Source: Metridium senile
Taxonomy: Eukaryota; Cnidaria; Anthozoa; Actiniaria; Metridiidae
NCBI GenBank assembly: GCA_949775045.1
Contig: OX459097.1
Span: forward strand, 5,721,685 to 5,785,684
DNA length: 64,000 nucleotides
Direction: 5' to 3'
Of the stretch, positions 11,270 to 22,773 are shown piece by piece. The notes below the pieces were generated by a model, which was not told where the DNA came from, searched no databases, and saw only the letters and a list, made by a program, of their open reading frames with translations. Every line of letters starts with the position of its first letter. Position 1 is the first letter of the stretch. A program made the position numbers and the translations under genes.

Positions 11270-12816
11270 GTAAGCTTATTTTAATTTTCAACTTACTCTA
11301 GCTAACTTAACGAGTTTTTTCTCATTTAAATTAAACGAAGACTTGAAATTGTCATTGATAGTTGTATTATTTCTGTATTGTGTCTTGGATTTTGATTTTG
11401 TGAACTTGTAGGGCCTTATAATTAACGGTAGTCCCGAAGTATTGTGTTTTTCGCATAACTTTTGTTCTGATACGATAATGTACAACTATAAGAAGCTTAT
11501 ATTGTCTGAGGCAAGATCAAAAGTACCAAAGGAGTATTTTTTTTATGTTCTGATCACTATCATATCAGGATTGTAATTCCCCTTGACTGGGATTGTGTAA
11601 GGTTTTTGGTTGGGAAAGGGTTTAATACACTAAGAACAATAGAGTGGCAAAAACATAGATTCCTTTGTGTTTCTTTGTGAGATTTCATTCCCAAGTGAAA
11701 TCTCAGGCCTAGTTTATACATCTAATCCGACATGTGCCAAATCTAATCACAACAAAGCAGACCCGGCACTTAATTATCTATTGTATGAATTGTATTCGGC
11801 AATTGTGAGATTCGCCATATATAAAGAAGGCTTAGTTAGTTGATAACTAAATACCAATAATTAGGCAATACATAGTTAGGGATTTTTTTATTGATATTTG
11901 ACAAAACAACAAGAAACAAAACTGTGACCAACAAGTAGTTTGCTGGCACTACATATTAATGTTTTTCTAAATACCTAATAGAGTACAAATACTAGTCTAG
12001 ATAATAGTCAAGGTGTAATAGTCCAATAGAAACAAAAGAAAACAATGGAATAAGAGACTACAAAGTATATATAATATATAATTTAGTTTAACCTCTATTT
12101 CACAGGTTAGAGTGGTTCTAATTAACCCATGAAACACACTTTAGTGTACCACTCTTTAATGCAATCTAATTCCATTGTGTTCTTTTGTTGTTATTTGACT
12201 AACACACTTTAACTAATATACTTTGTTTCAAATACTGCTATAGAGTGAAGTCATTTAACCGGTGAAATAGATGTTAGACTAATACACCTTAGCAGTCTAG
12301 AATTCCGTTGTTTTCTTTTGTGTCTATTTGACTACACTTTAGCAAGCAATTTCTATTTCACGGATTAAATGCCTTCACTCTATTGTGCTAATTCTATTGC
12401 TTGATTAGCACTATTTAGCAGTAAGTGTTTGTACTCTAATTGCACTTTATTCCATTTTTTTTTTTTTTTCATTTTATTATGTTTTTACTCCACAAACATT
12501 CCAGCTATTCCAACGTGCAAACGTCTAATATTATATTTATCTAATATTGATAGGAAACTCTTTGTAAAAGAAAAAACTTACATGTTCAGAATCAAGTCTT
12601 CACAAGTGGTGATCTTTAATTATTATTTTTCAAGTTTCCAATTTTCATACCTTTGTTTTGAATATTCTATAGACTCTCTTGATAAAAAAGATAAAAATGA
12701 ATGTGTAAATAGAGAGCTTCATGATATAAATGTCATTTGTAGTCTGACATTTTATAATAGTGATAACAAATAATAATAAAAAAACTGCAACATATTCTAC
12801 TTATTTAATTAGGATG

Positions 12817-13158
12817 TGCAATTCTCCTTTCCGGAATTCATGAGGGGACTGGGGCCAAGTGAAAAAATTAAAATAAATCTAATTAAAAAATGATCCCTAT
12901 CACAAAATAAAGCATAAAATAAGGCTTTTAAAAGTCCCAAAAATAAGAGAGATTGTATGGGGTTTAAGGACAGCGTCCACAAAAACCATACATTCTCTCT
13001 TATTTTTACAAATTGTTTAAAGCTAGTATTTGCCCAATCATTCTAAAACTTGATAAACTTAGTGTGGTTGTTCATGTGATGGGGTTTGTTTCTCAATTAA
13101 ATTAATATTTCTACACTCATTCCCAGTCCCTCATGAATTCTGGAAAGGCGAATTGCAC
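12817..13158. mobile_element. MITE nested in the foldback centre
   Basis: GTGCAATTCTCCTTTCCGGAATTCATGAGG-type sequence at the left recurs inverted at the right (CCCTCATGAATTC, AAAGGCGAATTGCAC), about 38 bp per arm. Within it is a second hairpin (12940-13008) formed by AAATAAGAGAGATTGTATGG and its complement. Non-coding. A 114-codon frame nearby at 12429-12773 is low-complexity. Confidence 0.6.
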
Positions 13159-14355
13159 TTTATAACAAGGTGTCCAAGTTCATGCATGTACTTACTTGAG
13201 TATATTAAGTCTTACCTCGAGTCGGAAATGAGGCTGCTGTTTATTTTATTTTTTTTATTGTCGTAATAATTTGTATATATGAAAGACCATATTATGAACA
13301 GTTTGATGTAGAATTTTCTTCATTTTGTAGGTCAGATGATCTTAATGCAGTAAAATGATGATCTTAATGCAGTAAAATTTCAAACCAAACTATGGATTAG
13401 CTTGTATGTGACTGATCAAACTAAAAAAATATTGAACTGTGCATAATCTGGACTAGTAGTCTTCCATAATTAAATAATAATACCTTGAAAATCCTAATAT
13501 AAACTATAGTCATGTCCATTTCTTCCTTGATATACATGTTTTTAGTCTTGCATAACAACTTTTAATTTCAAAGAATTAAGATATTGACATTGTTTCTATT
13601 GGACTATTACACCTTGACTATTATCTAGACTAGTATTTGTACTCTATTAGGTATTTAGAAAAACATTAATATGTAGTGCCAGCAAACTACTTGTTGGTCA
13701 CAGTTTTGTTTCTTGTTGTTTTGTCAAATATCAATAAAAAAATCCCTAACTATGTATTGCCTAATTATTGGTATTTAGTTATCAACTAACTAAGCCTTCT
13801 TTATATATGGCGAATCTCACAATTGCCGAATACAATTCATACAATAGATAATTAAGTGCCGGGTCTGCTTTGTTGTGATTAGATTTGGCACATGTCGGAT
13901 TAGATGTATAAACTAGGCCTGAGATTTCACTTGGGAATGAAATCTCACAAAGAAACACAAAGGAATCTATGTTTTTGCCACTCTATTGTTCTTAGTGTAT
14001 TAAACCCTTTCCCAACCAAAAACCTTACACAATCCCAGTCAAGGGGAATTACAATCCTGATATGATAGTGATCAGAACATAAAAAAAATACTCCTTTGGT
14101 ACTTTTGATCTTGCCTCAGACAATATAAGCTTCTTATAGTTGTACATTATCGTATCAGAACAAAAGTTATGCGAAAAACACAATACTTCGGGACTACCGT
14201 TAATTATAAGGCCCTACAAGTTCACAAAATCAAAATCCAAGACACAATACAGAAATAATACAACTATCAATGACAATTTCAAGTCTTCGTTTAATTTAAA
14301 TGAGAAAAAACTCGTTAAGTTAGCTAGAGTAAGTTGAAAATTAAAATAAGCTTAC

Positions 14356-14455
14356 CAGTTGGAGTTTTGGGTAAATTCGATGAGCTTTGACGAATAATAC
14401 TCCTCCTAGCACACCGTGGTATATCTGGATGGATGCAGTTCTGTGTTGTGGCCAT
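14356..14455 (-). CDS. Mirror copy of the candidate exon in the right foldback arm
   Basis: Same exon as at 11170-11269, on the minus strand: ATG at 14455 with donor GTAAGC after 14356. Because the two copies face each other, transcription from both would give complementary RNAs able to pair. Confidence 0.35.
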
Positions 14456-14865
14456 TGGAATACAAAATAAATACTCACTCTTACTATCTATTCCGCCATA
14501 TTGTTTCGGATATTTTTCATGTTAATGTTATTTCGGGATACCTGTGTATGAGTCTAGTCTCTCGCGGCACCAATATAAATATAAACATGGCGGTCTTCGT
14601 TCGTCGATGTACGCTATCATTCAAGTACATTTATGGCTCCACTTCATTCAACTCTTGTTTAAAATTATCACATTAGGCTTGGGAATATTTTTTGGACCCT
14701 CGACCATCTACCCTCGACCCTCGACTATCTACCCTCGACCCTCGACTATCTACCCTCGACCCTCGACCCTCGACGTTTAGTCAGACTCTGATATCTCTAT
14801 GGGATATCTATTTCTTGTCAATAAATTAAAAAATAAGCCAATCAGAGCGCGCGATTCTACTTGCA

Positions 14866-15710
14866 TGTGATATAAAGTTGTTTTAATAAAGGTGTAATAT
14901 GGTCATACTTTCTTGCACTAGAGACAATTCTGCATGCAAAATTTTGTACAAGCTGAATCTTATTGAGATTACGTTCAGTAGTATTGCTCCAAACAGACGA
15001 GGAATGGAAAAGCTTTCTAAAGACTACGGCGTTAATTAGTATAATTAATGTATGCTTATCAAAACAATGTTTTACTCAATGTCAAGTTACTGTCTAATAA
15101 TACTCCGAGGTCCTTTGCTACATGCATGGGATGGTGTAAGCTGCTTGCCCATAAGTGTCACGTGAAAATCATCAACTTTGTTAACATTTGACGACTACCA
15201 AATAAAAGTAGTTTGGTTTTTTCAGTGTTCAGTTCAGTTTAGTATTCAGTAGTTCACTGTTCTCGAGGCACCAATTTTGAACTCTCTGTAAATCACTGCT
15301 TATTTTTGCTTGTTTTAGTAGTGACAATTTGATCTTTCGGACGAAAGGAAACCATTAGTTTAATATCGTCTACATAGTTTTGTGTCATACAATCTTGTGG
15401 CACTAAAGGTAGATCGTTGATAAATATGTTAAATAAAAGGCCACCGAGGATACTCCCCTGGGGTACTCCATGTTCCACTTGTAGCAATTTGGACAAAGAC
15501 GTGTTGATTCGTACAGCTTGATAGCGGTTTGACAAGTAGTTGAGCATCCACGTTAGTGCAGTTGGTGAGACTACGACATTTTCTAACTTAAGTAGTAATC
15601 TTTGGTGATTTATTGAGTCGAATGCCTTGCTCATATCTAACAGTACAAGAGCGGTTAGTTGTTTGTCGTTCATAGACTGAAGAATATGATCTGTTGTAAA
15701 CAGCACAGAC
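14866..15710 (-). pseudogene. LINE relic, reverse transcriptase part
   Basis: The minus-strand frame from 15715 contains RT motifs in order: LVLLDMSKAFDSINH, GVPQGSILGGLLFNIFINDL and YVDDIKL (YVDD instead of the usual FADD). Broken frames then continue with LNTEKTKLLLFG, KDLGVLLDSNLTLS and RNLNKIQLVQNFACRIVS to 14866. The endonuclease is missing, so it is 5' truncated at 15710. It is continuous with the fragment at 8918-9437 once inserted DNA is removed. Inactive. Confidence 0.85.
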
Positions 15711-15896
15711 GTCACCCGACATCATCTGTGTAAAGACTGTGAAACCCTTCTATATCGGACAGCATTGAGACCAAGAAAAATGACAGGTTTAGCGGGGGCA
15801 TCCTGTTTATTGAGGTCACCCGACATCATCTGTGTAAATAACGTGAAACTCTTCTATATCGGACAGCATTGAGACCAAGAAAAATGACCGGTTTAG
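15711..15896. repeat. 104-bp tandem repeat, copies 5 and 6
   Basis: GTCACCCGACATCATCTG at 15711 and 15815 continues the repeat of 8493-8895 on the other side of the LINE. The second unit breaks at GGTTTAG/AACGGTCGC, where the tRNA array begins. The junction shares TTAGAACGGTCG with normal array units. Confidence 0.85.
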
Positions 15897-15904
15897 AACG
15901 GTCG

Positions 15905-16019
15905 CTGATTGGTTCATTCGGCAATGACGTCACACTTTGGGACTGTGTTCTAAAAATAGATATGACCTCATACACGGATCAACAATATATAGTCTATTTC
16001 ACAAGGAATATTTCAAGGA
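15905..16019 (+). promoter_or_regulatory. A-type upstream module of tRNA unit 1
   Basis: Contains GATTGGTTCATTCGGCAATGACGTCAC, that is a CCAAT-type ATTGG and a perfect CRE palindrome TGACGTCA, then CTCATACACGGATCAACAATATATAG. TATATA lies about 30-35 bp before the tRNA, the position of upstream TATA elements of some Pol III genes. The same module precedes all A7 tRNAs (about -110 for the CRE). Function inferred from motifs. Confidence 0.45.
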
Positions 16020-16103
16020 GTCGCGATGGCCGAGTGGTTAAGGCGTTGGACTTAAAATCCAATGGGATCAGTTCCCGCGTAGGTTCGAATCCTGCTCGCG
16101 ACG
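16020..16103 (+). tRNA. tRNA-Leu (UAA), copy 1
   Basis: An 84-nt type II tRNA. Acceptor GTCGCGA/TCGCGAC; anticodon loop CTTAAAA with anticodon TAA; variable arm GGGA/TCCC; T-arm GCAGG-TTCGAAT-CCTGC family; A box TGGCCGAGTGG; B box GGTTCGAATCC. TTTTT follows 5 bp after the gene and CCA is not encoded. Decodes UUA. The discriminator base is G, not the A expected of Leu tRNAs. This copy has C to T in the T-stem (GTAGG), leaving a G-U pair. A7 type. Confidence 0.95.
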
Positions 16104-16240
16104 ACTAGTTTTTGTGCAAAAAAATAATAATAATAAAAAAAAAATGGAAACTAGCGAGTAAACTAGTATAGGCTGCGTCGGTGTTAGATATAAATGATAG
16201 GTGATATAATGAAATTTGTAACACCGTAAAAAATGTTGAC

Positions 16241-16292
16241 TTAACTTTACTGACGTTTCGAGCTTTAGCCCTTCGTCGGAGTAAAAGAGTTA
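16241..16292 (-). ncRNA. Hammerhead-ribozyme-like motif, representative of every array unit
   Basis: The minus strand reads TAAC-TCT-TTTACT, core CCGACGA, a GGGC/GCTC hairpin with loop TAAA, GAAAC, GTC, then AGTAAA-GTTA. TTTACT pairs AGTAAA and TAAC pairs GTTA (stem I with an internal loop), the hairpin is stem II, and AC/GT gives a minimal stem III before the cleavage-site triplet GTC. This is the type I layout known from Penelope-like elements and retrozymes. Departures: C for the usual U in CUGANGA, and an extra A before stem II. Self-cleavage is unproven. The same motif recurs in each spacer to 37790. Confidence 0.4.
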
Positions 16293-16561
16293 GACAGTCC
16301 GGGGAAGTCCCCTTTTCCAATGTTATTGTAAACACGAGCAATTCAGGGATTTGGTAGTCATGGTTACTTGGCCAGAAATCTAGCCATATTAGAACGGTCG
16401 CTGACTGGTTACAGGGGTACAGGGGTATATTATGCTTTTTATTTGATATATTTGATATTTTTATTTTATCCAATTTGATGATTAATTTGCCAGCATTTGC
16501 CGGAATACTATTTGAGTAATCAACAATATATAGTCTATTTCACAAGGAATATTCACAAGGA

Positions 16562-16645
16562 GTCGCGGTGGCCGAGTGGTTAAGGCGTTGGACTTAAAAT
16601 CCAATGGGATCAGTTCCCGCGCAGGTTCGAATCCTGCTCGCGACG
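16562..16645 (+). tRNA. tRNA-Leu (UAA), copy 2
   Basis: G7 type: acceptor GTCGCGG with a G7-U66 wobble; otherwise the array consensus. Upstream module is the B type (see 16930-17105). Confidence 0.95.
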
Positions 16646-16929
16646 ACTAGTTTTTGTGCAAAAAAAAATAATAATAAAAACAAAAAAATGGAAACTAGCG
16701 AGTAAACTAGTATAGGCTGCGTCGGTGTTAGATATAAATGATAGGTGATATAATGAAATTTGTAACACCGTAAAAAATGTTGACTTAACTTTACTGACGT
16801 TTCGAGCTTTAGCCCTTCGTCGGAGTAAAAGAGTTAGACAGTCCGGGGAAGTCCCCTTTTTCAATGTTATTGTAAACACGAGCAATTCAGGGATTTGGTA
16901 GTCATGGTTACTTGGCCAGAAATCTAGCC

Positions 16930-17105
16930 ATATTAGAACGGTCGCTGACTGGTTACAGGGGTACAGGGGTATATTATGCTTTTTATTTTATATATTTGAT
17001 ATTTTTATTTTATCCAATTTGATGATTAATTTGCCAGCATTTGCCGGAATACTATTTGAGTAATCAACAATATATAGTCTATTTCACAAGGAATATTCAC
17101 AAGGA
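16930..17105 (+). promoter_or_regulatory. B-type upstream module of tRNA unit 3 (representative)
   Basis: Begins GGTCGCTGACTGGTTACAGG and runs through a T/A-rich TTATTTTATATATTTGATAT stretch and CCAGCATTTGCCGGAATACT to TCAACAATATATAG. The TATATA is 30-35 bp before the tRNA, as in the A-type module, but the CRE and ATTGG are absent. Found before all 24 G7 tRNAs. Confidence 0.45.
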
Positions 17106-17189
17106 GTCGCGGTGGCCGAGTGGTTAAGGCGTTGGACTTAAAATCCAATGGGATCAGTTCCCGCGCAGGTTCGAATCCTGCTCGCGACG
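17106..17189 (+). tRNA. tRNA-Leu (UAA), copy 3
   Basis: G7 consensus, B-type module upstream. Confidence 0.95.
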
Positions 17190-17603
17190 ACTAGTTTTTG
17201 TGCAAAAAATAATAATAATAATAAAAAAAAAATGGAAACTAGCGAGTAAACTAGTATAGGCTGCGTCGGTGTTAGATATAAATGATAGGTGATATAATGA
17301 AATTTGTAACACCGTAAAAAATGTTGACTTAACTTTACTGACGTTTCGAGCTTTAGCCCTTCGTCGGAGTAAAAGAGTTAGACAGTCCGGGGAAGTCCCC
17401 TTTTTCAATGTTATTGTAAACACGAGCAATTCAGGGATTTTGTAGTCATGGTTACTTGGCCAGAAATCTAGCCATATTAGAACGGTCGCTGATTGGTTCT
17501 TTCGGCAATGACGTCACATTTTGGGACTGTGTTCTAAAAATAGATATGACCTCATACACGGATCAACAATATATAGTCTATTTCACAAGGAATATTTCAA
17601 GTT

Positions 17604-17687
17604 GTCGCGATGGCCGAGTGGTTAAGGCGTTGGACTTAAAATCCAATGGGATCAGTTCCCGCGCAGGTTCGAATCCTGCTCGCGACG
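17604..17687 (+). tRNA. tRNA-Leu (UAA), copy 4
   Basis: A7 consensus; A-type CRE module upstream, preceded by TTCAAGTT, the flank of most A7 copies. Confidence 0.95.
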
Positions 17688-17987
17688 ACTAGTTTTTGTG
17701 CAAATAATAATAATAAAAAAATAAAAAAATGGAAACTAGCAAGTAAACTAGTATAGGCTGCGTCGGTGTTAGATATAAATGATAGGTGATATAATGAAAT
17801 TTGTAATACCGTAAAAAATGTTGACTTAACTTTACTGACGTTTCGAGCTTTAGCCCTTCGTCGGAGTAAAAGAGTTAGACAGTCCGGGGAAGTCCCCTTT
17901 TTCAATGTTATTGTAAACACGAGCAATTCAGGGATTTGGTAGTCATGGTTACTTGGCCAGAAATCTAGCCATATTAGAACGGTCGCT

Positions 17988-18389
17988 GATTGGTTCATTC
18001 TGCAATGACGTCACACCTTGGGACTGTGTTCTGAAAATAGATATGACCTCATACACGGAATAGGGACTCTTAATGGAAACTACTCCTTCATGGTGAAATT
18101 TGTTAATATTGAGAACGTTGAAGAGGTCGTAGTCACTGTTCTGTAATTACAAGGATACTTTAAAGCATTCTACTATTCATGTTCTTATTTTTGCTCTCTT
18201 TTTGAAATAGTAAAGACAGCAAACAAACTCATCGGACACGGTTGGGACTGCACTACAGGGGTATATTATGCTTTTTATTTTATATATTTTTATTTTATCC
18301 AATTTGATGATTAATTTGCCAGCATTTGCCGGAATACTATTTGAGTAATCAACAATATATAGTCTATTTCACAAGGAATATTTCAAGGA
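17988..18389 (+). promoter_or_regulatory. Composite upstream region carrying both modules
   Basis: Only here does the A-type module (ATTGG, TGACGTCA, up to CATACACGGA) continue through about 190 bp of unique DNA (18060-18252) into the B-type module (ACAGGGGTATATTATGC...TTGCCGGAATAC) before TCAACAATATATAG. The standard A type equals this region with the linker and B module deleted; the standard B type equals it with the A module and linker deleted. It therefore looks ancestral. Confidence 0.6.
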
Positions 18390-18473
18390 GTCGCGATGGC
18401 CGAGTGGTTAAGGCGTTGGACTTAAAATCCAATGGGATCAGTTCCCGCGTAGGTTCGAATCCTGCTCGCGACG
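18390..18473 (+). tRNA. tRNA-Leu (UAA), copy 5
   Basis: A7 type with the same T-stem C to T change as copy 1 and the flank TTCAAGGA, also as copy 1. Driven by the composite region. Copies 1 and 5 may be the oldest sequence type. Confidence 0.95.
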
Positions 18474-18932
18474 ACTAGTTTTTGTGCAAAAAAAATTATA
18501 ATAATAAAAAATAAATGGAAACTAGCGAGTAAACTAGTATAGGCTGCGTCGGTGTTAGCTATAAATGATAGGTGATATAATGAAATTTGTAACACCGTAA
18601 AAATTGTTGACTTAACTTTACTGACGTTTCGAGCTTTAGCCCTTCGTCGGAGTAAAAGAGTTAGACAGTCCGGGGAAGTCCCCTTTTCCAATGTTATTGT
18701 AAACACGAGCAATTCAGGGATTTGGTAGTCATGGTTACTTGGCCAGAAATCTAGCCATATTAGAACGGTCGCTGACTGGTTACAGGGGTACAGGGGTATA
18801 TTATGCTTTTTATTTTATATATTTCATATTTTTATTTTATCCAATTTGATGATTAATTTGCCAGCATTTGCCGGAATACTATTTGAGTAATCAACAATAT
18901 ATAGTCTATTTCACAAGGAATATTCACAAGGA

Positions 18933-19016
18933 GTCGCGGTGGCCGAGTGGTTAAGGCGTTGGACTTAAAATCCAATGGGATCAGTTCCCGCGCAGGTTCG
19001 AATCCTACTCGCGACG
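18933..19016 (+). tRNA. tRNA-Leu (UAA), copy 6
   Basis: G7 type with CCTAC for CCTGC in the T-stem, which makes a C-A mismatch. The B box is intact, so it may still be transcribed but folded less well. Confidence 0.85.
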
Positions 19017-19475
19017 ACTAGTTTTTGTGCAAAAAAAATTATAATAATAATAAATAAATGGAAACTAGCGAGTAAACTAGTATAGGCTGCGTCGGTGTTA
19101 GATATAAATGATAGGTGATATAATGAAATTTGTAATACCGTAAAAATTGTTGACTTAACTTTACTGACGTTTCGAGCTTTAGCCCTTCGTCGGAGTAAAA
19201 GAGTTAGACAGTCCGGGGAAGTCCCCTTTTTCAATGTTATTGTAAACACGAGCAATTCAGGGATTTGGTAGTCATGGTTACTTGGCCAGAAATCTAGCCA
19301 TATTAGAACGGTCGCTGATTGGTTACAGGGGTACAGGAGTATATTATGCTTTTTATTTGATATATTTGATATTTTTATTTTATCCAATTTGATGATTAAT
19401 TTGCCAGTATTTGCCGGAATACTATTTGAGTAATCAACAATATATAGTCTATTTCACAAGGAATATTCACAAGGA

Positions 19476-19559
19476 GTCGCGGTGGCCGAGTGGTTAAGGC
19501 GTTGGACTTAAAATCCAATGGGATCAGTTCCCGCGCAGGTTCGAATCCTGCTCGCGACG
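19476..19559 (+). tRNA. tRNA-Leu (UAA), copy 7
   Basis: G7 consensus. Confidence 0.95.
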
Positions 19560-19972
19560 ACTAGTTTTTGTGCAAAAAATAATAATAATAATAATAAAAA
19601 ATGGAAACTAGCGAGTAAACTAGTATTGACTGCGTCGGTGTTAGATATAAATGATAGGTGATATAATGAAATTTGTAACACCGTAAAAATTGTTGACTTA
19701 ACTTTACTGACGTTTCGAGCTTTAGCCCTTCGTCGGAGTAAAAGAGTTAGACAGTCCGGGGAAGTCCCCTTTTTCAATGTTATTGTAAACACGAGCAATT
19801 CAGGGATTTGGTAGTCATGGTTACTTGGCCAGAAATCTAGCCATATTAGAACGGTCGCTGATTGGTTCATTCGGCAATGACGTCACATTTTGGGACTGTG
19901 TTCTAAAAATAGATATGACCTCATACACGGATCAACAATATATAGTCTATTTCACAAGGAATATTTCAAGTT

Positions 19973-20056
19973 GTCGCGATGGCCGAGTGGTTAAGGCGTT
20001 GGACTTAAAATCCAATGGGATCAGTTCCCGCGCAGGTTCGAATCCTGCTCGCGACG
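19973..20056 (+). tRNA. tRNA-Leu (UAA), copy 8
   Basis: A7 consensus with CRE module. Confidence 0.95.
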
Positions 20057-20515
20057 ACTAGTTTTTGTGCAAAAAAAATAATAATAAAAACAAAAAAATG
20101 GAAACTAGCGTGTAAACTAGTATAGGCTGCGTCGGTGTTAGATATAAATGATAGGTGATATAATGAAATTTGTAATACCGTAAAAATTGTTGACTTAACT
20201 TTACTGACGTTTCGAGCTTTAGCCCTTCGTCGGAGTAAAAGAGTTAGACAGTCCGGGGAAGTCCCCTTTTTCAATGTTATTGTAAACACGAGCAATTCAG
20301 GGATTTGGTAGTCATGGTTACTTGGCCAGAAATCTAGCCATATTAGAACGGTCGCTGACTGGTTACAGGGGTACAGGGGTATATTATGCTTTTTATTTTA
20401 TATATTTCATATTTTTATTTTATCCAATTTGATGATTAATTTGACAGCATTTGCCGGAATACTATTTGAGTAATCAACAATATATAGTCTATTTCACAAG
20501 GAATATTCACAAGGA

Positions 20516-20599
20516 GTCGCGGTGGCCGAGTGGTTAAGGCGTTGGACTTAAAATCCAATGGGATCAGTTCCCGCGCAGGTTCGAATCCTGCTCGCGACG
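20516..20599 (+). tRNA. tRNA-Leu (UAA), copy 9
   Basis: G7 consensus; first tRNA of the first 1,630-bp three-unit block. Confidence 0.95.
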
Positions 20600-21059
20600 A
20601 CTAGTTTTTGTGCAAAAAATAATAATAATAATAAAAAAAAAATGGAAACTAGCGAGTAAACTAGTATTGACTGCGTTGGTGTTAGATATAAATGATAGGT
20701 GATATAATGAAATTTGTAACACCGTAAAAAATGTTGACTTAACTTTACTGACGTTTCGAGCTTTAGCCCTTCGTCGGAGTAAAAGAGTTAGACAGTCCGG
20801 GGAAGTCCCCTTTTTCAATGTTATTGTAAACACGAGCAATTCAGGGATTTGGTAGTCATGGTTACTTGGCCAGAAATCTAGCCATATTAGAACGGTCGCT
20901 GACTGGTTACAGGGGTACAGGGGTATATTATGCTTTTTATTTTATATATTTGATATTTTTATTTTATCCAATTTGATGATTAATTTGCCAGCATTTGCCG
21001 GAATACTATTTGAGTAATCAACAATATATAGTCTATTTCACAAGGAATATTCACAAGGA

Positions 21060-21143
21060 GTCGCGGTGGCCGAGTGGTTAAGGCGTTGGACTTAAAATCC
21101 AATGGGATCAGTTCCCGCGCAGGTTCGAATCCTGCTCGCGACG
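21060..21143 (+). tRNA. tRNA-Leu (UAA), copy 10
   Basis: G7 consensus; second tRNA of the first three-unit block. Confidence 0.95.
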
Positions 21144-21602
21144 ACTAGTTTTTGTGCAAAAAAAATAATAATAAAAACAAAAAAATGGAAACTAGCGAGT
21201 AAACTAGTATAGGCTGCGTCGGTGTTAGATATAAATGATAGGTGATATAATGAAATTTGTAACACCGTAAAAAATGTTGACTTAACTTTACTGACGTTTC
21301 GAGCTTTAGCCCTTCGTCGGAGTAAAAGAGTTAGACAGTCCGGGGAAGTCCCCTTTTTCAATGTTATTGTAAACACGAGCAATTCAGGGATTTGGTAGTC
21401 ATGGTTACTTGGCCAGAAATCTAGCCATATTAGAACGGTCGCTGACTGGTTACAGGGGTACAGGAGTATATTATGCTTTTTATTTTATATATTTGATATT
21501 TTTATTTTATCCAATTTGATGATTAATTTGCCAGTATTTGCCGGAATACTATTTGAGTAATCAACAATATATAGTCTATTTCACAAGGAATATTCACAAG
21601 GA

Positions 21603-21686
21603 GTCGCGGTGGCCGAGTGGTTAAGGCGTTGGACTTAAAATCCAATGGGATCAGTTCCCGCGCAGGTTCGAATCCTGCTCGCGACG
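21603..21686 (+). tRNA. tRNA-Leu (UAA), copy 11
   Basis: G7 consensus; third tRNA of the first three-unit block, followed by the marker AAAAATATCAATAATAATAA. Confidence 0.95.
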
Positions 21687-22145
21687 ACTAGTTTTTGTGC
21701 AAAAAATATCAATAATAATAATAAAAAATGGAAACTAGCGAGTAAACTAGTATTGACTGCGTCGGTGTTAGATATAAATGATAGGTGATATAATGAAATT
21801 TGTAACACCGTAAAAAATGTTGACTTAACTTTACTGACGTTTCGAGCTTTAGCCCTTCGTCGGAGTAAAAGAGTTAGACAGTCCGGGGAAGTCCCCTTTT
21901 TCAATGTTATTGTAAACACGAGCAATTCAGGGATTTGGTAGTCATGGTTACTTGGCCAGAAATCTAGCCATATTAGAACGGTCGCTGACTGGTTACAGGG
22001 GTACAGGGGTATATTATGCTTTTTATTTTATATATTTGATATTTTTATTTTATCCAATTTGATGATTAATTTGACAGCATTTGCCGGAATACTATTTGAG
22101 TAATCAACAATATATAGTCTATTTCACAAGGAATATTCACAAGGA

Positions 22146-22229
22146 GTCGCGGTGGCCGAGTGGTTAAGGCGTTGGACTTAAAATCCAATGGGATCAGTTC
22201 CCGCGCAGGTTCGAATCCTGCTCGCGACG
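22146..22229 (+). tRNA. tRNA-Leu (UAA), copy 12
   Basis: G7 consensus; duplicate of copy 9 exactly 1,630 bp on. Confidence 0.95.
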
Positions 22230-22689
22230 ACTAGTTTTTGTGCAAAAAATAATAATAATAATAAAAAAAAAATGGAAACTAGCGAGTAAACTAGTATTGA
22301 CTGCGTTGGTGTTAGATATAAATGATAGGTGATATAATGAAATTTGTAACACCGTAAAAAATGTTGACTTAACTTTACTGACGTTTCGAGCTTTAGCCCT
22401 TCGTCGGAGTAAAAGAGTTAGACAGTCCGGGGAAGTCCCCTTTTTCAATGTTATTGTAAACACGAGCAATTCAGGGATTTGGTAGTCATGGTTACTTGGC
22501 CAGAAATCTAGCCATATTAGAACGGTCGCTGACTGGTTACAGGGGTACAGGGGTATATTATGCTTTTTATTTTATATATTTGATATTTTTATTTTATCCA
22601 ATTTGATGATTAATTTGCCAGCATTTGCCGGAATACTATTTGAGTAATCAACAATATATAGTCTATTTCACAAGGAATATTCACAAGGA

Positions 22690-22773
22690 GTCGCGGTGGC
22701 CGAGTGGTTAAGGCGTTGGACTTAAAATCCAATGGGATCAGTTCCCGCGCAGGTTCGAATCCTGCTCGCGACG
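22690..22773 (+). tRNA. tRNA-Leu (UAA), copy 13
   Basis: G7 consensus; duplicate of copy 10. Confidence 0.95.

Larger units (their letters stand above)
10837..14789. mobile_element. 3.95-kb foldback transposon with 1.2-kb inverted arms
   Basis: Arms at 10837-12035 and about 13590-14789 are inverted copies that look identical by eye over about 1.2 kb, including frames on opposite strands that encode the same peptides. The outer ends (GAGTCTGACTAAACG...CGTTTAGTCAGACTC) are followed inward by a GTCGAGGGTCGAGGGTAGAT subrepeat. GATATCTC occurs on both flanks (10829-10836 and 14790-14797), a probable 8-bp target duplication. Long arms with terminal subrepeats and 7-9-bp duplications recall Foldback/Galileo or Mutator-type elements. 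No transposase was recognised, so it is probably non-autonomous. High arm identity suggests recent movement or arm gene conversion. Confidence 0.85.
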
